Positions 1 through 10,865 of a DNA stretch of 64,000 nucleotides are shown here, in pieces. The notes below the pieces were generated by a model. The model was not told where the DNA came from. It saw only the letters and a list, made by a program, of their open reading frames with translations, and did no database searches. The position numbers were made by a program, and so were the translations under genes. How positions within the stretch are numbered: position 1 is the stretch's first letter; each line of letters opens with the position of its first letter. The DNA comes from Lumnitzera littorea (lineage: Eukaryota; Streptophyta; Magnoliopsida; Myrtales; Combretaceae), in the NCBI GenBank assembly GCA_024138015.1, contig JAMXBB010000007.1, forward strand, positions 73,049,703 to 73,113,702. The letters are read 5' to 3'.

Positions 1-213
1 CCCCCCCCCCGTCCCCCTTCTTTGTAGACAGTCCTTTAATAGAGTTTATCTAATCATTCACCCTCTTACTCAAGGAAATGCAATTAAAAAGCCCAAAACA
101 AAAGATCTACCATTTTTATTTAGTTTCTATAAAATAAAGTTTTATTTTTCTCTCTCTTAAGAAATAAAAGAAAAGTTGATAACTGGTAAAGAAATTCTTT
201 CAATCAGGTTCAC

Positions 214-774
214 ATGGCTGATGATAAACTGACCTCCCTAAAAAGGATGATGCATCAAATGGCCTAACAATGGCAAGTTTTGTTTCCAATAATCACTACT
301 CTTCAAATATCCTAAGATTCAAACCTGGAAAGAAAATTCTCATATTTGGAAGAGAAGATAGCCATGTTACAAAAGAATACTATAGATCTAGAAATGGCGA
401 TGTGCCCTACGCGTAGAAGATTTCAATACTCAACGTCTAACACTGATCAAGTGCCAATAAGCGCAAGTGATGAGGGAGGCCTAAGAAAAAAATCAAAGAG
501 GAATGAGGGAAGACAAACCTGAGGGACTTAGAGGAGACAATTCACTCAACTGAACATATCAATCACCCAACTCTTTTATCATTTGAAAGCAGCAAGGGTT
601 ATGGCTTGTGAAGCCCCTGACCCGAATTACAAACCACGTAGCTTTGACCCAAAAGTAAGATGCGACTATCATATGGGTCAGAAGGGGCACTCCATTGAAA
701 AATGCTGGAGATTGAAGAACAAGATTCAAGACCTGATTGATGCAAGTCATTCAGCTAAAGCTATAACAAGATGA
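214..774 (+). pseudogene. Tat/Ogre-like gag remnant with zinc knuckle
   Basis: This is the broken C-terminal part of a retrotransposon gag (nucleocapsid) protein. One frame runs from ATG 214 to 774 and is interrupted by several stops before 583; the last 63 codons are open. The recognisable part is a knuckle-like stretch, C-D-Y-H-M-G-Q-K-G-H-S-I-E-K-C, followed directly by WRLKNKIQDLID. This arrangement is known from gag of the plant Tat/Ogre side of Ty3/gypsy. The upstream segment begins MADDKLTSLKRMM and looks like a coiled-coil start. The fragment is far shorter than a full gag, so the middle is probably deleted. No protease, reverse transcriptase or integrase follows it before the repeat arrays at 2559. 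The lineage call rests on motif resemblance only. Confidence 0.7.
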
Positions 775-2554
775 TCCTTCTTTAAGTCATGGGGATAGTC
801 CAACTGAGTTGCCTAAAGCTCCATTTCTTTGGAGTTTACCAATGCCTTTTAATAAGCTTATAGGTTGTTTCAAGTAGTTGGGCACTTGTTAAGATAGGAG
901 TGGAAAAAAGAAAGTTATTTTTCAATAAAGCCTGTAACAGTTGGAATAATATAATCTTATTTCCATTTCAATTATTGTAGTTTTGTTTGGGGCAAATAAG
1001 TCGGTAACTTACTTTTAAAAGGTCTAGAATGAAAAAAGGCAAAATATTTTCCACTTATTAACCTAAAACACTTTGAGAGTTAAGCAACATAAAGTAAGGA
1101 TACTTTGAACTTACTCTTTAAAGGAGGTCCACTTTGAATGTGATACGTAGATTAAAATGAAATTAGGCACAATTATCTCTTGTTTACCCCGTCGGACCTA
1201 TTTGAAGAATTTTTCAAACTTAAACCCTATTGAGAACTACCCTATAATAGGGCAATTTGGAGGTTAGGGTTATTGATAAGGAGAGAGGGATTACAATTGG
1301 TTTATACTTGCTTTAGTGACATTAAATTCAAAAGAAAATTTTATTTCTGATAAATTATATTTTTTGAAATAAGGAAGATCTACATCCTTTTTTTTATTTA
1401 CCTTACTAAGCCCATACAATATAAATCCATAGATTTAGGACCATGAATCACTTGAAAGGTAAAAACTTAGCAATGGAGACTTGAGGCTAAAAGAAAAAGA
1501 AAGAACAAAAAAAGAACAATGAGGTAAAGTAATAACAAATTAGAAAAGAAAAAGAGGTTGGAAAATCGAGCTTCAATATAAGTCAAAAGCCATACCGTAT
1601 CTCAATAGGGGCAATCAAATCAAAAGTCAAAACCTAAAATAGCTCCAAAGATGCAAAGCTCTAAATCACAATCTACGCTCAAAAACCTAAAATCTCTATA
1701 TCCACTTTGAAGCCTCTCTCATACTTGGCCTTCCCACCCACAATACTACCCTTATACAATAAAAGCTCTTTTGATCTTAAAAGGTAATCTATCCTTAATA
1801 AAAGTTGTTTTTGAAACTAGGGCAAATATATTTGTAATTATTCTTAAGGTTCTTGACTTGTACACTTGAGATTAATATTTAGTTCAAAATAGACTTCTTC
1901 GTTAGTTCTTTTTGAAATCGTTGGACTAAAAGCTTAAATTCATAATGTTAAACTGAAAAAGACCTAATAGATTAGTCAAGGCGTATCATATGTGAAATGG
2001 ACTATAATTTTGGGACTATAGTCAAGAGTATAATTAGAGCTAAGAGTTTATAAGGAAGTCCTTTTCAACTAAACCAATCATGAGTTACCTTTCAAGGATG
2101 TTTAAAATCATAGGGCCCTAGCAAATGGCTCGACATCCAAGTTAAGGGGAACATAAGAGGCCCCATGTGATTATTAAGAAAGGATTCTTTACCTATTAGC
2201 AAACTAAAAAAGAAAAAAAGAGGTAATAAAAAAACAAAAGAAGAAGAAAAAGAAAGAGATAGAGAAAGTATCTTTATTTCAAATCCATGTCGGCCTAAGT
2301 GGCCAAGTTTTCAATCCATTCTAAAAAATAAAAAGAAAAAAGAAAAAAAAGTTAAGAGTCAAGGATTTTCTCATTCTTCCTAAAATAAAGGAAATTATCC
2401 ACCAACGTCTTTTTCAACATAAATGGTATTCACCAAAAGGGTTTTTTTGTAAATATTTTCCTCAAAATCGAGTAGTGTTTCAGATAAGTTTTTAATCCTA
2501 ACCAACTTTCGATTAGGCTATCCTGCCTTCCATCCGTTCATCTCTTTTTAAGGT
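775..2554. other. Decayed non-coding interior of the Tat-like element
   Basis: No reading frame of useful length and no recognisable pol domain. The stretch is A-rich with purine-rich runs (about 1490-1555 and 2210-2350). It lies between the gag remnant and the tandem arrays, so it probably represents deleted or eroded interior and 3' untranslated DNA of the same element. Nothing else is seen. Confidence 0.45.
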
Positions 2555-2558
2555 CTTT

Positions 2559-3005
2559 AGCAAACCCATATGGTGTTTCTATTCCTCAATTACCTTTAAC
2601 GTGTCCATAGGGTCCTTTAGTTCACCAAGTTCTTTTAACAAGCCCATAAGGCACTTCTTTTTGCAAAAATCTTATAGTGAGCTCATAGGACACTTGTTTT
2701 CTTTAAGCAAGCCCATTAGGCCCCTCTATTCATGAAATTTCTCTTAATAAGCTTATAGGGTACTCATCTTCATCAGTTTCTCTTGGCTAGCCCATAAGGA
2801 ACTCACTTTCCACATTTAAGTGTTTAGCTAGCCTTTGAAGGCACAATCCTAACTCAGTCTCTTTTCCATGTTCTTTTAGCAAAACCATAAGGCATTTTTG
2901 TTTACTTCCCCTCTATTTACTTAATTCCTCTCAAGAAGTTCCTCTCAAGTAAGCCCGTAGGGCACTTCTATTCGTCGGTTCCTTTTGGCAAGCCTATATG
3001 ACACA
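2559..3005 (+). repeat. Degenerate tandem repeat, period about 39 bp
   Basis: A core close to caagcccataaggcactt recurs at about 2561, 2601, 2639, 2679, 2708, 2748, 2787, 2828, 2880, 2950 and 2989. Most spacings are 38-41 bp; the larger gaps suggest lost or eroded units. The copies are diverged, so the array is old. It sits just upstream of the 84-bp array and of the Tat-like LTR, a position where plant Tat/Ogre elements are known to carry tandem repeats in the 3' untranslated region. Confidence 0.75.
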
Positions 3006-3023
3006 ACTTTTAGACCAAAATTA

Positions 3024-3420
3024 TGGTTACTAGTCCCCGAGAAACGCTCCCGCCTAGGTTAGTAAGCCTAATGAGACATAACCAGGTTTTAAATTGATCC
3101 TGGTTTAGGATTGCTAATCCTTAAGAGATGCTCTCGCCTAGGTTAGTGAGCCTAGTGAAGCACGACCAAGTTTTAAATCGATCCCAATTTAGGGTTTCTA
3201 ATCTCCAAGATACACTCTCGCCTAGGTTAATAAGCCTAGTGAGGCACGACTAGATTTTAGATCGATCCCATCGTAGGGTTACTAATCCTTGAGAGATGCT
3301 CCTGCCTAGACTAGTAAGGCACAACCAGGTTTTCTAATTCAATTCTAAAGTAAGATTGTTTGTCCCATAAAGATACCCCCACCCAGATTAGTGAGCCTAA
3401 AGGGCACAACCATGTTTCAT
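3024..3420 (+). repeat. 84-bp tandem repeat, about 4.7 copies
   Basis: The segment cgcctaggtta and its variants start at 3051, 3135, 3219 and 3303, exactly 84 bp apart. A shortened fifth unit begins near 3380, 77 bp on, through loss of part of the unit. Each unit contains, in order, an 'actaatcc..gagagatgctc' part, 'cgcctaggttagtaagcctagtg', 'ggcacgaccaggtttta' and 'atcgatcc'. The array directly follows the 39-bp array. It is best read as 3' untranslated tandem DNA of the Tat-like element. Confidence 0.85.
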
Positions 3421-4753
3421 TTCTTTACCAAAATACCTAGTAGATCAAGTATAAGATAGTTAAGTAGTTGTTCTAAAGTCATCCTAAGGGCAAAAATTAT
3501 GTCTTTTTTGTTTTTATAGCAAACTTTTATTCAAACTTCGCCATAAAAGGGATAGCTATAGAAATCCAATTCTTGCCCCCTTTATTTTAATTTATTTCTT
3601 TCTTTCCTCAATAGGTTATAAATTAGGAAAAACACAAAAAAAAAAAATAGGAAATTAAAGAAAACCTAAAAAAAATAAAGAAATTTTTAAAAAATAAGAA
3701 TTTTAGAAAGATACAAAAAAAAAAATAAAAAAATTAGAAAAAGCAGAAAAAAAATAAGAAATTTGGAAAAATATCAAACATATAAAATTTAGAAAGAAAA
3801 ACAAAAAAAAGTAATAAAAAATTTAGAAAATAAAATTAGAAAATTGAAAAAAATAAAATACTTTTTAATTGGATAGATTTTTAATTTTTAAAATAAGTTG
3901 GGAAGTTGGGCTGTTGAACTTGGGCTTAGATTTAAATCCAACCTAAGCTAACCGAGTCCATATGTGCAATATAGATAAGGCATAGGCTAACAGTTTAACG
4001 GATAAGTATTTTGATATATGCATTGAGTTTGGTTAGAGGTAAAGGGTTTGAATCTTGATGGGAGCATGCAAAGTTTTTTTCTTTTTCATCACATCAGAAA
4101 CTGCTACGTGTTAGGATCTCATTACACTACGTGTCTCGACATGTGGTAGCATACAGTTGGACAACTTATGCTAATGTAGCACTATGTAGCATGCCATGTC
4201 AGCCGCCACGTATCACTTTTCATATGTAACATGCTCTGATTGGTCAGCATAGTTGACATGACGCTACGTCAACACTTTCCTTCCTCTCAGTTTTCCCTCA
4301 TTTTCTCTAGATTTACCTTTACTTTCCCAGTCAAGAACAGCCCACTCCCTTTACTTTAGCTCCAATTTTCGCATAGATGTCACACACTTACACGAAATCT
4401 CTTGCTTTGATTTTATTTATTGCATGGCTTACTCTGAATTAGACCTAATAACACATCCAAATTCAATCAAAGTAGAATTCAAATCGAGCTTCAAAAGTTG
4501 GAAAAAAAACTGAAATTTCAACATTTGCACTTAAGGTCGATTCGAGCTTTCCTTGATTTCTAGGTTCAATTCGTGTATAAAAAAGTATTGGTGGAGCTCA
4601 TTGGATACAAATACAACCACATACGAGCTATAGAATCAAGGCACAAATATTCTCTCTCTCTTCAAGTCTCTCTCTTTTGAGCCTACCTCTACGGTCAAGC
4701 ACCTTAAAATCACTCCCTACACCACCAGCTTCCCAACCCGACCACCCTCGACT
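3421..4753 (+). repeat. Left part of a Tat-like LTR split by element E1
   Basis: Non-coding DNA that precedes the E1 insertion and continues at 10866 on its far side; C-rich text of the same style runs up to and on from the E1 target site. It has an A-rich tract (about 3620-3870), a tRNA-like relic (3991-4066) and a plausible TATA box, tataaaaaa, at about 4576, followed by C-rich leader-like sequence ending at the target site. The position after the tandem arrays suggests a 3' LTR. The exact left edge is not visible; I put it between 3420 and 3900. Confidence 0.5.
3991..4066 (+). other. tRNA-like relic (A-box/B-box pair)
   Basis: ggtttgaatct at 4045-4055 differs from the RNA polymerase III B box (GGTTCGAATCC) by two C-to-T changes. 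About 45 bp upstream, agtttaacgga (3991-4001) resembles an A box. The T-arm keeps only partial pairing and no complete cloverleaf can be drawn, so this is not a working tRNA gene. It is most likely tRNA-derived sequence inside the Tat-like LTR. Confidence 0.35.
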
Positions 4754-4758
4754 GCTGC

Positions 4759-5617
4759 TAATGGAAATCAGGCTACCGAACCTCTGACTCGCATTAGAAC
4801 TCGAGGACTAAAAAGGCTAGCACAATGAATCCTTCTGTTCAACCAACCCCTGCCAAAGCCGAATACTTCCTTACCGAGTCAACTTTCATGCCATGCTGTA
4901 TGATCGCCCATTTTTCTAAAGTATGCCGAGTTGATAATTACTCTCCAATGTCGAGTCGACCAATTACTCAGTAACCTCTTTGCTAAAAAGCCGAAAGAGA
5001 GAGTTTGGATTGACTAAGCCATCTATGCTCGGACAAGCCCATCTATCCATACATTTTGTTCACTTCTTCTAACAACCTCGCTAATGTAGCCTCACTACAT
5101 GTATAGTATTATGTGTAGAATTCGTTACACCAATGATTGTTTCTCTTGTATATTCATTTTTATCCTTTTGTATCTTGTACATTACTTCCTTAGGAAATAC
5201 CCTTTTTGTTTTACCCTTTTTAGGTAGGTTACCCTAACTTTTGGGTATAAATATCCTTGTACTTGTAACTACGAAAACATCAGATTATTCTTAATACACT
5301 CTTTGAGTACTTTTTCTTCCTTGCATAAATACTATTTGTTTACTCTTGGCATCATTCTTATCTTTTCCCATAAGTAAGGTTAGGTGGCGAGTAACCTCAC
5401 TAGACCAATTCGTACATTATATCGAATTGTGCTGTGAGTCATCGGAAGTTCCATTGGTGCATCATATCCTTTAAAGCTGTTCATAAGTTTTGCTTACTGT
5501 TTCATTCTTCATTTTTGCCCTTTCATACTTTTTCCCATTAGTTCTTTTTCAAGCTTTATGTAAGCTTGGACTCATCTAGCGATCGACTTTATTTGTTCCT
5601 AGTTACAGTTTTTAACA
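4759..5617 (+). repeat. E1 5' LTR
   Basis: An 859-bp LTR. It starts taatgg, probably a decayed TG start, and ends ttaaca just before the primer binding site. A TATA box, tataaata, is at 5246-5253. The copy is about 245 bp longer than the 3' LTR because it keeps about 5134-5377, the segment that contains this TATA box. Confidence 0.9.
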
Positions 5618-5620
5618 TCT

Positions 5621-5632
5621 TGGTATTAGAGC
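5621..5632 (+). other. E1 primer binding site (initiator Met tRNA)
   Basis: tggtattagagc follows the LTR end after three bases. It matches TGGTATCAGAGC, the complement of the initiator methionine tRNA 3' end, with a single C-to-T change. This tRNA primes many plant gypsy elements. Confidence 0.85.
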
Positions 5633-5797
5633 GGAGGTTTTGTATGAACTATAGTAGTTGTTCTTAAAGTTCTGTTATATTCTGTTTTGCATGCGTGAAA
5701 CAAAGTAAGTTACTGTGTTCGTTTAACTACTGTGTTGTTAGCTATTCACTTTCTAAAGTGTTTTTTTTTTTTTTTTAGTTTAAATCTATAAGGAAAA

Positions 5798-7036
5798 ATG
5801 ACATACCTAAGTATGAATGTTGGTATTGGTAATAACAATGGAGTTGTCTACCATGGATGACAATCTCAAGGAACCCCTAGAAGCATCGATGAGAGACTTG
5901 ATGAGGTAACTAACCTCTTAGTAGATCTAATCTGAGCTATTTATGCGCTGTCTTGCCGACCTACTAAGGCTGTGCAAAACACTCTACAAACTGCTCAACC
6001 TGTTAGAGGTCAGAACCCAGCTCGACCCATTCGAGGTAAAGGAGTTGGCGGATGAGTAAGTTAAAGGATAGACTTGAGAGAGCTTGATGAAGAGGAAGAT
6101 GAGTATTCTGAAGAGGAGCACATATGAATCTCTAGAGCATGCAGCCATGTGAAGCTTCGAATTTCAAGTTTCAATGGATTTAGAATGTTGATGAATATCT
6201 AGATTGGGAAGAGAAGCTGAAGTGTGTGTTTGATTACTATCAATATGAGGATTATAAGAAAGTGAGAACTACTGTTGTTGAGTTCTTCGAATATGCTGCC
6301 ATGTGGTGGAAGAATTTTTAGGCCATGAGAAGATGAGAGGGGTACTAAGAGATTAAAACTTGGCCTGAGATTAAGAGAGTGCTCAGAAATAGATTTGTAT
6401 TGGAAACATATCTCCAAGATACTTTTACTCGACTTCAGGAGCTGAGATAAGGAGGTTGAACTGTTAACGAATATATTCAAGAACTTCAAATACTTATAAT
6501 ACATTGTGAAGTGGAGGAACCACTAGCTCAAATAGTCTTAAGGTTCGTTACCAAGTTAAGAGGAAACATTCGAGATGTTGTAGAGCTCCAACGCTTTAAC
6601 ACCATGGATGAGGCTGTGAGGATTGCCTAGTAAGTAGAGAGGCAAAGAAGGAGCCAAGTACCGGCAAGGATGCCGACTAGCGACCAGGATAAGCAAGTCA
6701 TCAAACTCTACTAAGTACTAAGCTGAGCAAAAATGTTGATGTCCGAGTCGAGCAGAAAAGTCGACGTGATGATGTAGTGCTGGCCCGAATGTATGAGAAA
6801 GGGCAAGGGTTTAGTAGAAAGACTAACCAGATCAAGTGCTTCGAGTGCTAAGGGTTCAAACACATGATTGCTCAGTACCCGAATCGATGGACAATGGTCA
6901 TCAAAGGAGACATCCTAGAGCTAGAAGTGGAGAGTATGGATAAGGAACTCAAGGAGGAGGAGGTTCCTACCGAGAAAGAGCTGATTGAGGAGGACATATT
7001 TCTTAAGGACTTAAATCAGTTACTTATGGTTGTTTG
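5798..7036 (+). pseudogene. E1 gag (capsid and nucleocapsid), broken
   Basis: Gag forms the virus-like particle and binds the element RNA. The frame starts at ATG 5798. The capsid region is clear from about 6180: EYLDWEEKLKCVFDYYQY, then AAMWWKNF, then TRLQELR, then VNEYIQELQILIIHCEVEEP. A CCHC knuckle lies near 6838-6890: the first two Cys and the His are present, but the last Cys reads Tyr (TAC), a G-to-A change, and the residue after CFEC is a TAG stop where Gln is usual. Many other stops and at least one frameshift interrupt it. An acidic stretch near 6930-7000 precedes the protease. Not functional. Confidence 0.85.
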
Positions 7037-7084
7037 ACGTAATATGAATATGGAACCTTCATGAGAGGAGGTGTAGAGAGAGAA

Positions 7085-10000
7085 TTTGTTCCATATCACC
7101 TATAAGGTAAATGATCAGATGTGCGCCCTCATCGTGGATGGTGAAAGTTGCACCAATGTGGCATTAGCCAATCTTATTTCAAAACTGAAGTTGCCAACTG
7201 TTGCTCATTCGAGGCTGTACAAGTTACATTAGTTGAGTGAGAAAGGAGCATTACATGTTACTCGACAAATATTGCTACTGATCACTATAGAGAATTACTC
7301 TAACTAGATTCTTTGCAACGTACTACCTATGTGCACTTCCTTCGTGTTACTAGGTAGGCTATGGTTGTTTGATAAGATAGTTATACACGACGGCTATAGG
7401 AACACGTATATGTTTGAGAAGGATGACTGGAAGATTACGTTGAATTCAATGCCATAGAGAGAAGTTAATAAGTTACAGACAAAACTTGCTCGCGAATCAA
7501 AGAAGGCTCCGGTGATGAGTAAAGCTAAGCTACGAAAGGCCATCCATGCTAATGAGCTAACCTTTATGTTGGTCAAGCGATTACTAAAAATGAAGGAGTG
7601 AAGTGAGTTACTCTAGGAGGTCAAGGAGTTGTTAGGTGAATATGCCGACCTGTTCTCAGAATAGTAACTTGAGCGGTTGCCTCCAACTTGAGACATAAAG
7701 CACTGCATTGACCTAATACCCGGCGCTGCACTGTTGAATAAGCCAACTTATCGGATGAATCCTTAACAGGCTTCTGAGCTCCAACATTAAGTCAATGAAT
7801 TGGTAGAGAGAGGCTATGTAAGAAAGAGTCTCAACCTTTGTGTTATGCCTACACTTCTAGTGCCGAAGAAGGATGAAACCTAGCGGATGTGTGTAGACAA
7901 CCAAGCTATGAACAAAATCATGATCAAATACAAGTATCCAATCTCGAAGCCAGAAGACATGTTGGATGAACTGAGTGGAGCCAAGATTTTCAGCAAGATT
8001 GTTCTTAAATCTAGCTACCATCAAATCCGCATGAGACCAGGTGATGAATGAAAGACTGTGTTCAAGACTCGATATGGACTTTATGAGTAGATGGTCATGC
8101 CCTTTGGGTTGTCGAATGCCTTAAGCACTTTCATGAGATTAATGAACCATGTGCTGAGATATCTCATTGGGAAGTGTGTCGTAGTATACTTTGACGACAT
8201 CCTGATCTATAGTGCTGACATACCGAGTCACTATGAACACATCAAAGTAGTCTTGGATATCCTTCGTGTTAAGAGACTAATGTTGCTTTTGGTAGGAGGA
8301 AGTGGTATTCTTGAGCTATATAGTCAATGGAGGAGGCTTATGAGTTGATAATAAGAAGATCCGAGCAATTGTTAAGTGGCCGACTCCTCTTACATATGCC
8401 AACATAAAAAGTTTCCACGGACTAGCTTCGTTTTATAGAAGGTTTATCAAGAATTTCAACACCATCATCGCGCCACTTACCGAGCTAACAAAGAAGAACA
8501 TTGACATCTGATGGGGAGAAAGGGAGGACAGAAGTTTTGCCAAGATAAAAGAAAGGTTGACCTCGACACTAGTGCTAGTGCTACCTGACTTCGACAAAAT
8601 TTTTGAGCTAGAATGTAACACATCGAGCATTGGAATAGGTACTATTCTAATGCAGGAAGGTCGGTCATTTGCCTTCCATAATGAGAAGCTTTGAGGAATA
8701 CAGCTGAATTACTCCATGTATGATAAGGAGATTTTGGCATTAATTTAAGCAATGCAAATATGGCAATATTATTTATTGTAGAGAAGATTTGTCATATATA
8801 TTGACTATGAATCGTTGAGATACCTCCAAAGTCAAACAAAGTTGTTGAAGCGGCAAGCGAGGTGGGTTGAATTCCTTGAAGGATTTAATTTTATAATTAA
8901 GTACAAGTAGGGAAAGAGCAACGTAGTTGCCAATGCTCTTTTAAGGAGACATGTACTTTTATCAGAACTACAAACTAGGCTGTTTAGGATTGCAAGTATC
9001 AAAAAATAGTACTTCGAGGATCCACACTTTGGACCCATAGTTTTGTGATGCATCGACGGGAGGACAGTGGACGAATATCATATAGAGGATAACTACTTAT
9101 TTCAAAGCAGAAAATTATGTGTGCCGACTTGTTCACTAAGAGAGCTACTAGTTAGGGAAGTCCATAGTAAAGGCCTCTCTAGACATTTTTAGGAAAGGAG
9201 GGCCTATGAACTGATAAATGATTGAATCTTTTGGCCGAGAACGAGGAAAGATGTGCATCGAGCTGTCGAAAGATGTATCATGTGCAAAAAGGCCAAGTGC
9301 CAAGCCAAGCAAGGGAAAACAATGCCCTTATCCATTTCGATGAAGCCATGGACTAAATTGAGCATAGACTTTGTTCTTGAATTGTCGCGAACTGCCTAAG
9401 GAAAAAATTTTGTAATGGTTGTTATAGATCGGTTCTGTAAGATGGCATACTTCGTACTTTATACCAAGATTAACAATACTTTGGCTATTGCTTCTCTTTT
9501 CTTGTAGGAGATTGTATAGATACACGGTATGTCAAAAAGTGTAGTCTCTGATAGAGACCTGAAGTTCTTGAGCCATTTCCAGAGAACCTTATGGCAGTGG
9601 CTAGGAACCAAATTACTCTTCAATACTTCATGTCACCCCTAAACTGACGGCTAAACATAAGTGGTTAATCATACTTTAGGGTTACTGCTCCGAGCTATAG
9701 TAGACGCGAACTTAACTAATTGGGACGCTTGCCTGCCAGTGGTCAAGTTTGCCTATAATCAAACAATACATGACATCGCTAAGCAGACTCCCTTCGAGGT
9801 GGTCTATGAATTCAATCCCGAGTTACCCCTCGACCATGCCCCTATACTAATACCTAGGTAAAAGGACCTTGATATAACAGCTAAAGCACAATCCCTTCAG
9901 TACATTTATGATAAGGTCACTCAGCATATCAACTAAGCTGCTAGAAGAACGTGAGAAAGGACCAAGGGTAGAACAGTTAAACGATTTCAACCAAGAGACT

Positions 10001-10260
10001 TGGTATGGTTGTACCTCAGTAAGGAGAGGTTCCTGAACATGAGGTGGAATAAATTATTTGCTAAAGTGGAAAGACCTTTAAGAATCCTCTAAAAAATCAA
10101 TGATAATGCTTACAGGTTGGCATTGCCCGAGGACTATGGGGTTTCTGACACTTTTAAAATTGTCAACTTTAGTCTATATCGCTTTGATGAAGAACTGAGT
10201 GAACACCATTCGAATTTGATCCCAAATCCAAAACAACTTGAAGGAAATGATAAGAATTAG
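7085..10260 (+). pseudogene. E1 pol (protease-RT-RNase H-integrase), broken
   Basis: Domains in order: protease about 7100-7440 (IVDGESCTNVA, then LLGRLWLFDK); reverse transcriptase about 7730-8300 (VPKKDE, YKYPISKPEDMLDELSGA, and the active site VVYFDDILIYS near 8180, still intact); RNase H about 8400-8960; integrase about 9100-9860 with a zinc-binding motif (CIMCKKAKC), the core starting SIDFVLEL, and VVSDRDLKF; C-terminal domain about 9960-10200. Stops fall at expected Trp, Gln and Arg codons, for example TAG before MVMPFGL at 8088-8090. The last stop, TAG at 10258-10260, lies 13 bp inside the 3' LTR, so pol and LTR overlapped. I see no clear chromodomain. Not functional. Confidence 0.9.
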
Positions 10261-10860
10261 GCTACTAGATCTCTAACCCGCAGCGAGCTTGAGGACTAGA
10301 GGGGCAGGCATGATGAATCCTTCTGTTCCAACCAAACCTCGCCAAAGCCGAGTACTTTCCTATTGAGTCACTCTTAATGCCATGCTTTGACCACCCATTT
10401 TTTTGCAGTATGCCGAGTTGATGATTACTCTCCAACGTTGAGCTGACTAATTACTCAGTAACCTCCTTGCCGAGAAGCTAAGAGAAGGAGTCCAGACTAA
10501 TTAAGCCATCCATGTTCGGATAAGTCCATCTATTAGTACTTTTTGTGTACATCTTCTAATGACCTCGCCAATGTAGATTCGCCACGTGTACAGTATCATG
10601 TGTAGAATCCGTTACACCAAGGTTAGGTAGTGAGTAAACTCACTAAATCAATTCGTACGTCATATCGAATTATACTATGAGTCCTCAAAAGTTCTATTGG
10701 TGTGTCATATCCTCTAGAACTGTTCGTGAGTTTTGCTTACTGTTTCATTCTTCGTTTTTGCCCTTTCACACTTTTCCATATTAATCCTTTTTCATGCTTT
10801 CTGTAAGCTTGGACCTATCCAACAATCAGTCTAATTTGTTCTTGGTTACAGTTCACAACA
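10248..10860 (+). repeat. E1 3' LTR with internal deletion
   Basis: A 613-bp LTR that starts tgataag and ends cacaaca. It aligns along its length to 4759-5617 with frequent transitions. It lacks the block corresponding to about 5134-5377; the sequence passes directly from cgttacacca to aggttagg. The TATA box is therefore missing from this copy. Confidence 0.9.
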
Positions 10861-10865
10861 GCTGC

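Larger units (their letters stand above)
4754..10865 (+). mobile_element. E1: complete, coding-dead Ty3/gypsy retrotransposon
   Basis: A full-structure element of 6.1 kb: 5' LTR 4759-5617, primer binding site 5621-5632, gag, protease, reverse transcriptase, RNase H, integrase, short purine tract gaaggaaa (10240-10247) and 3' LTR 10248-10860. The 5-bp target duplication GCTGC is at 4754-4758 and 10861-10865. The first 15 bases of the two LTRs differ only by transitions (taatggaaatcaggc versus tgataagaattaggc). The domain order RT-RH-INT marks it as Ty3/gypsy. Its LTR start (tgataagg-like) is shared with E2 and E3, so the three belong to related subfamilies. It lies inside an older Tat-like LTR. 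Every coding domain carries stops or frameshifts. Confidence 0.93.

Noticed and set aside
1..60. Poly-C at the window start as a telomeric or satellite signal
   Set aside because: Only a short C run with no repeat unit; most likely low complexity or an assembly edge.
2559..3420. CRISPR-like array
   Set aside because: The repeats are directly tandem without unique spacers, and the setting is a plant retroelement.
3991..4066. A functional tRNA gene
   Set aside because: Only decayed A and B boxes are present; acceptor, D and anticodon stems do not fold.
6199..6504. 101-codon minus-strand ORF
   Set aside because: It is antisense to the E1 gag capsid domain, which explains the sequence fully.
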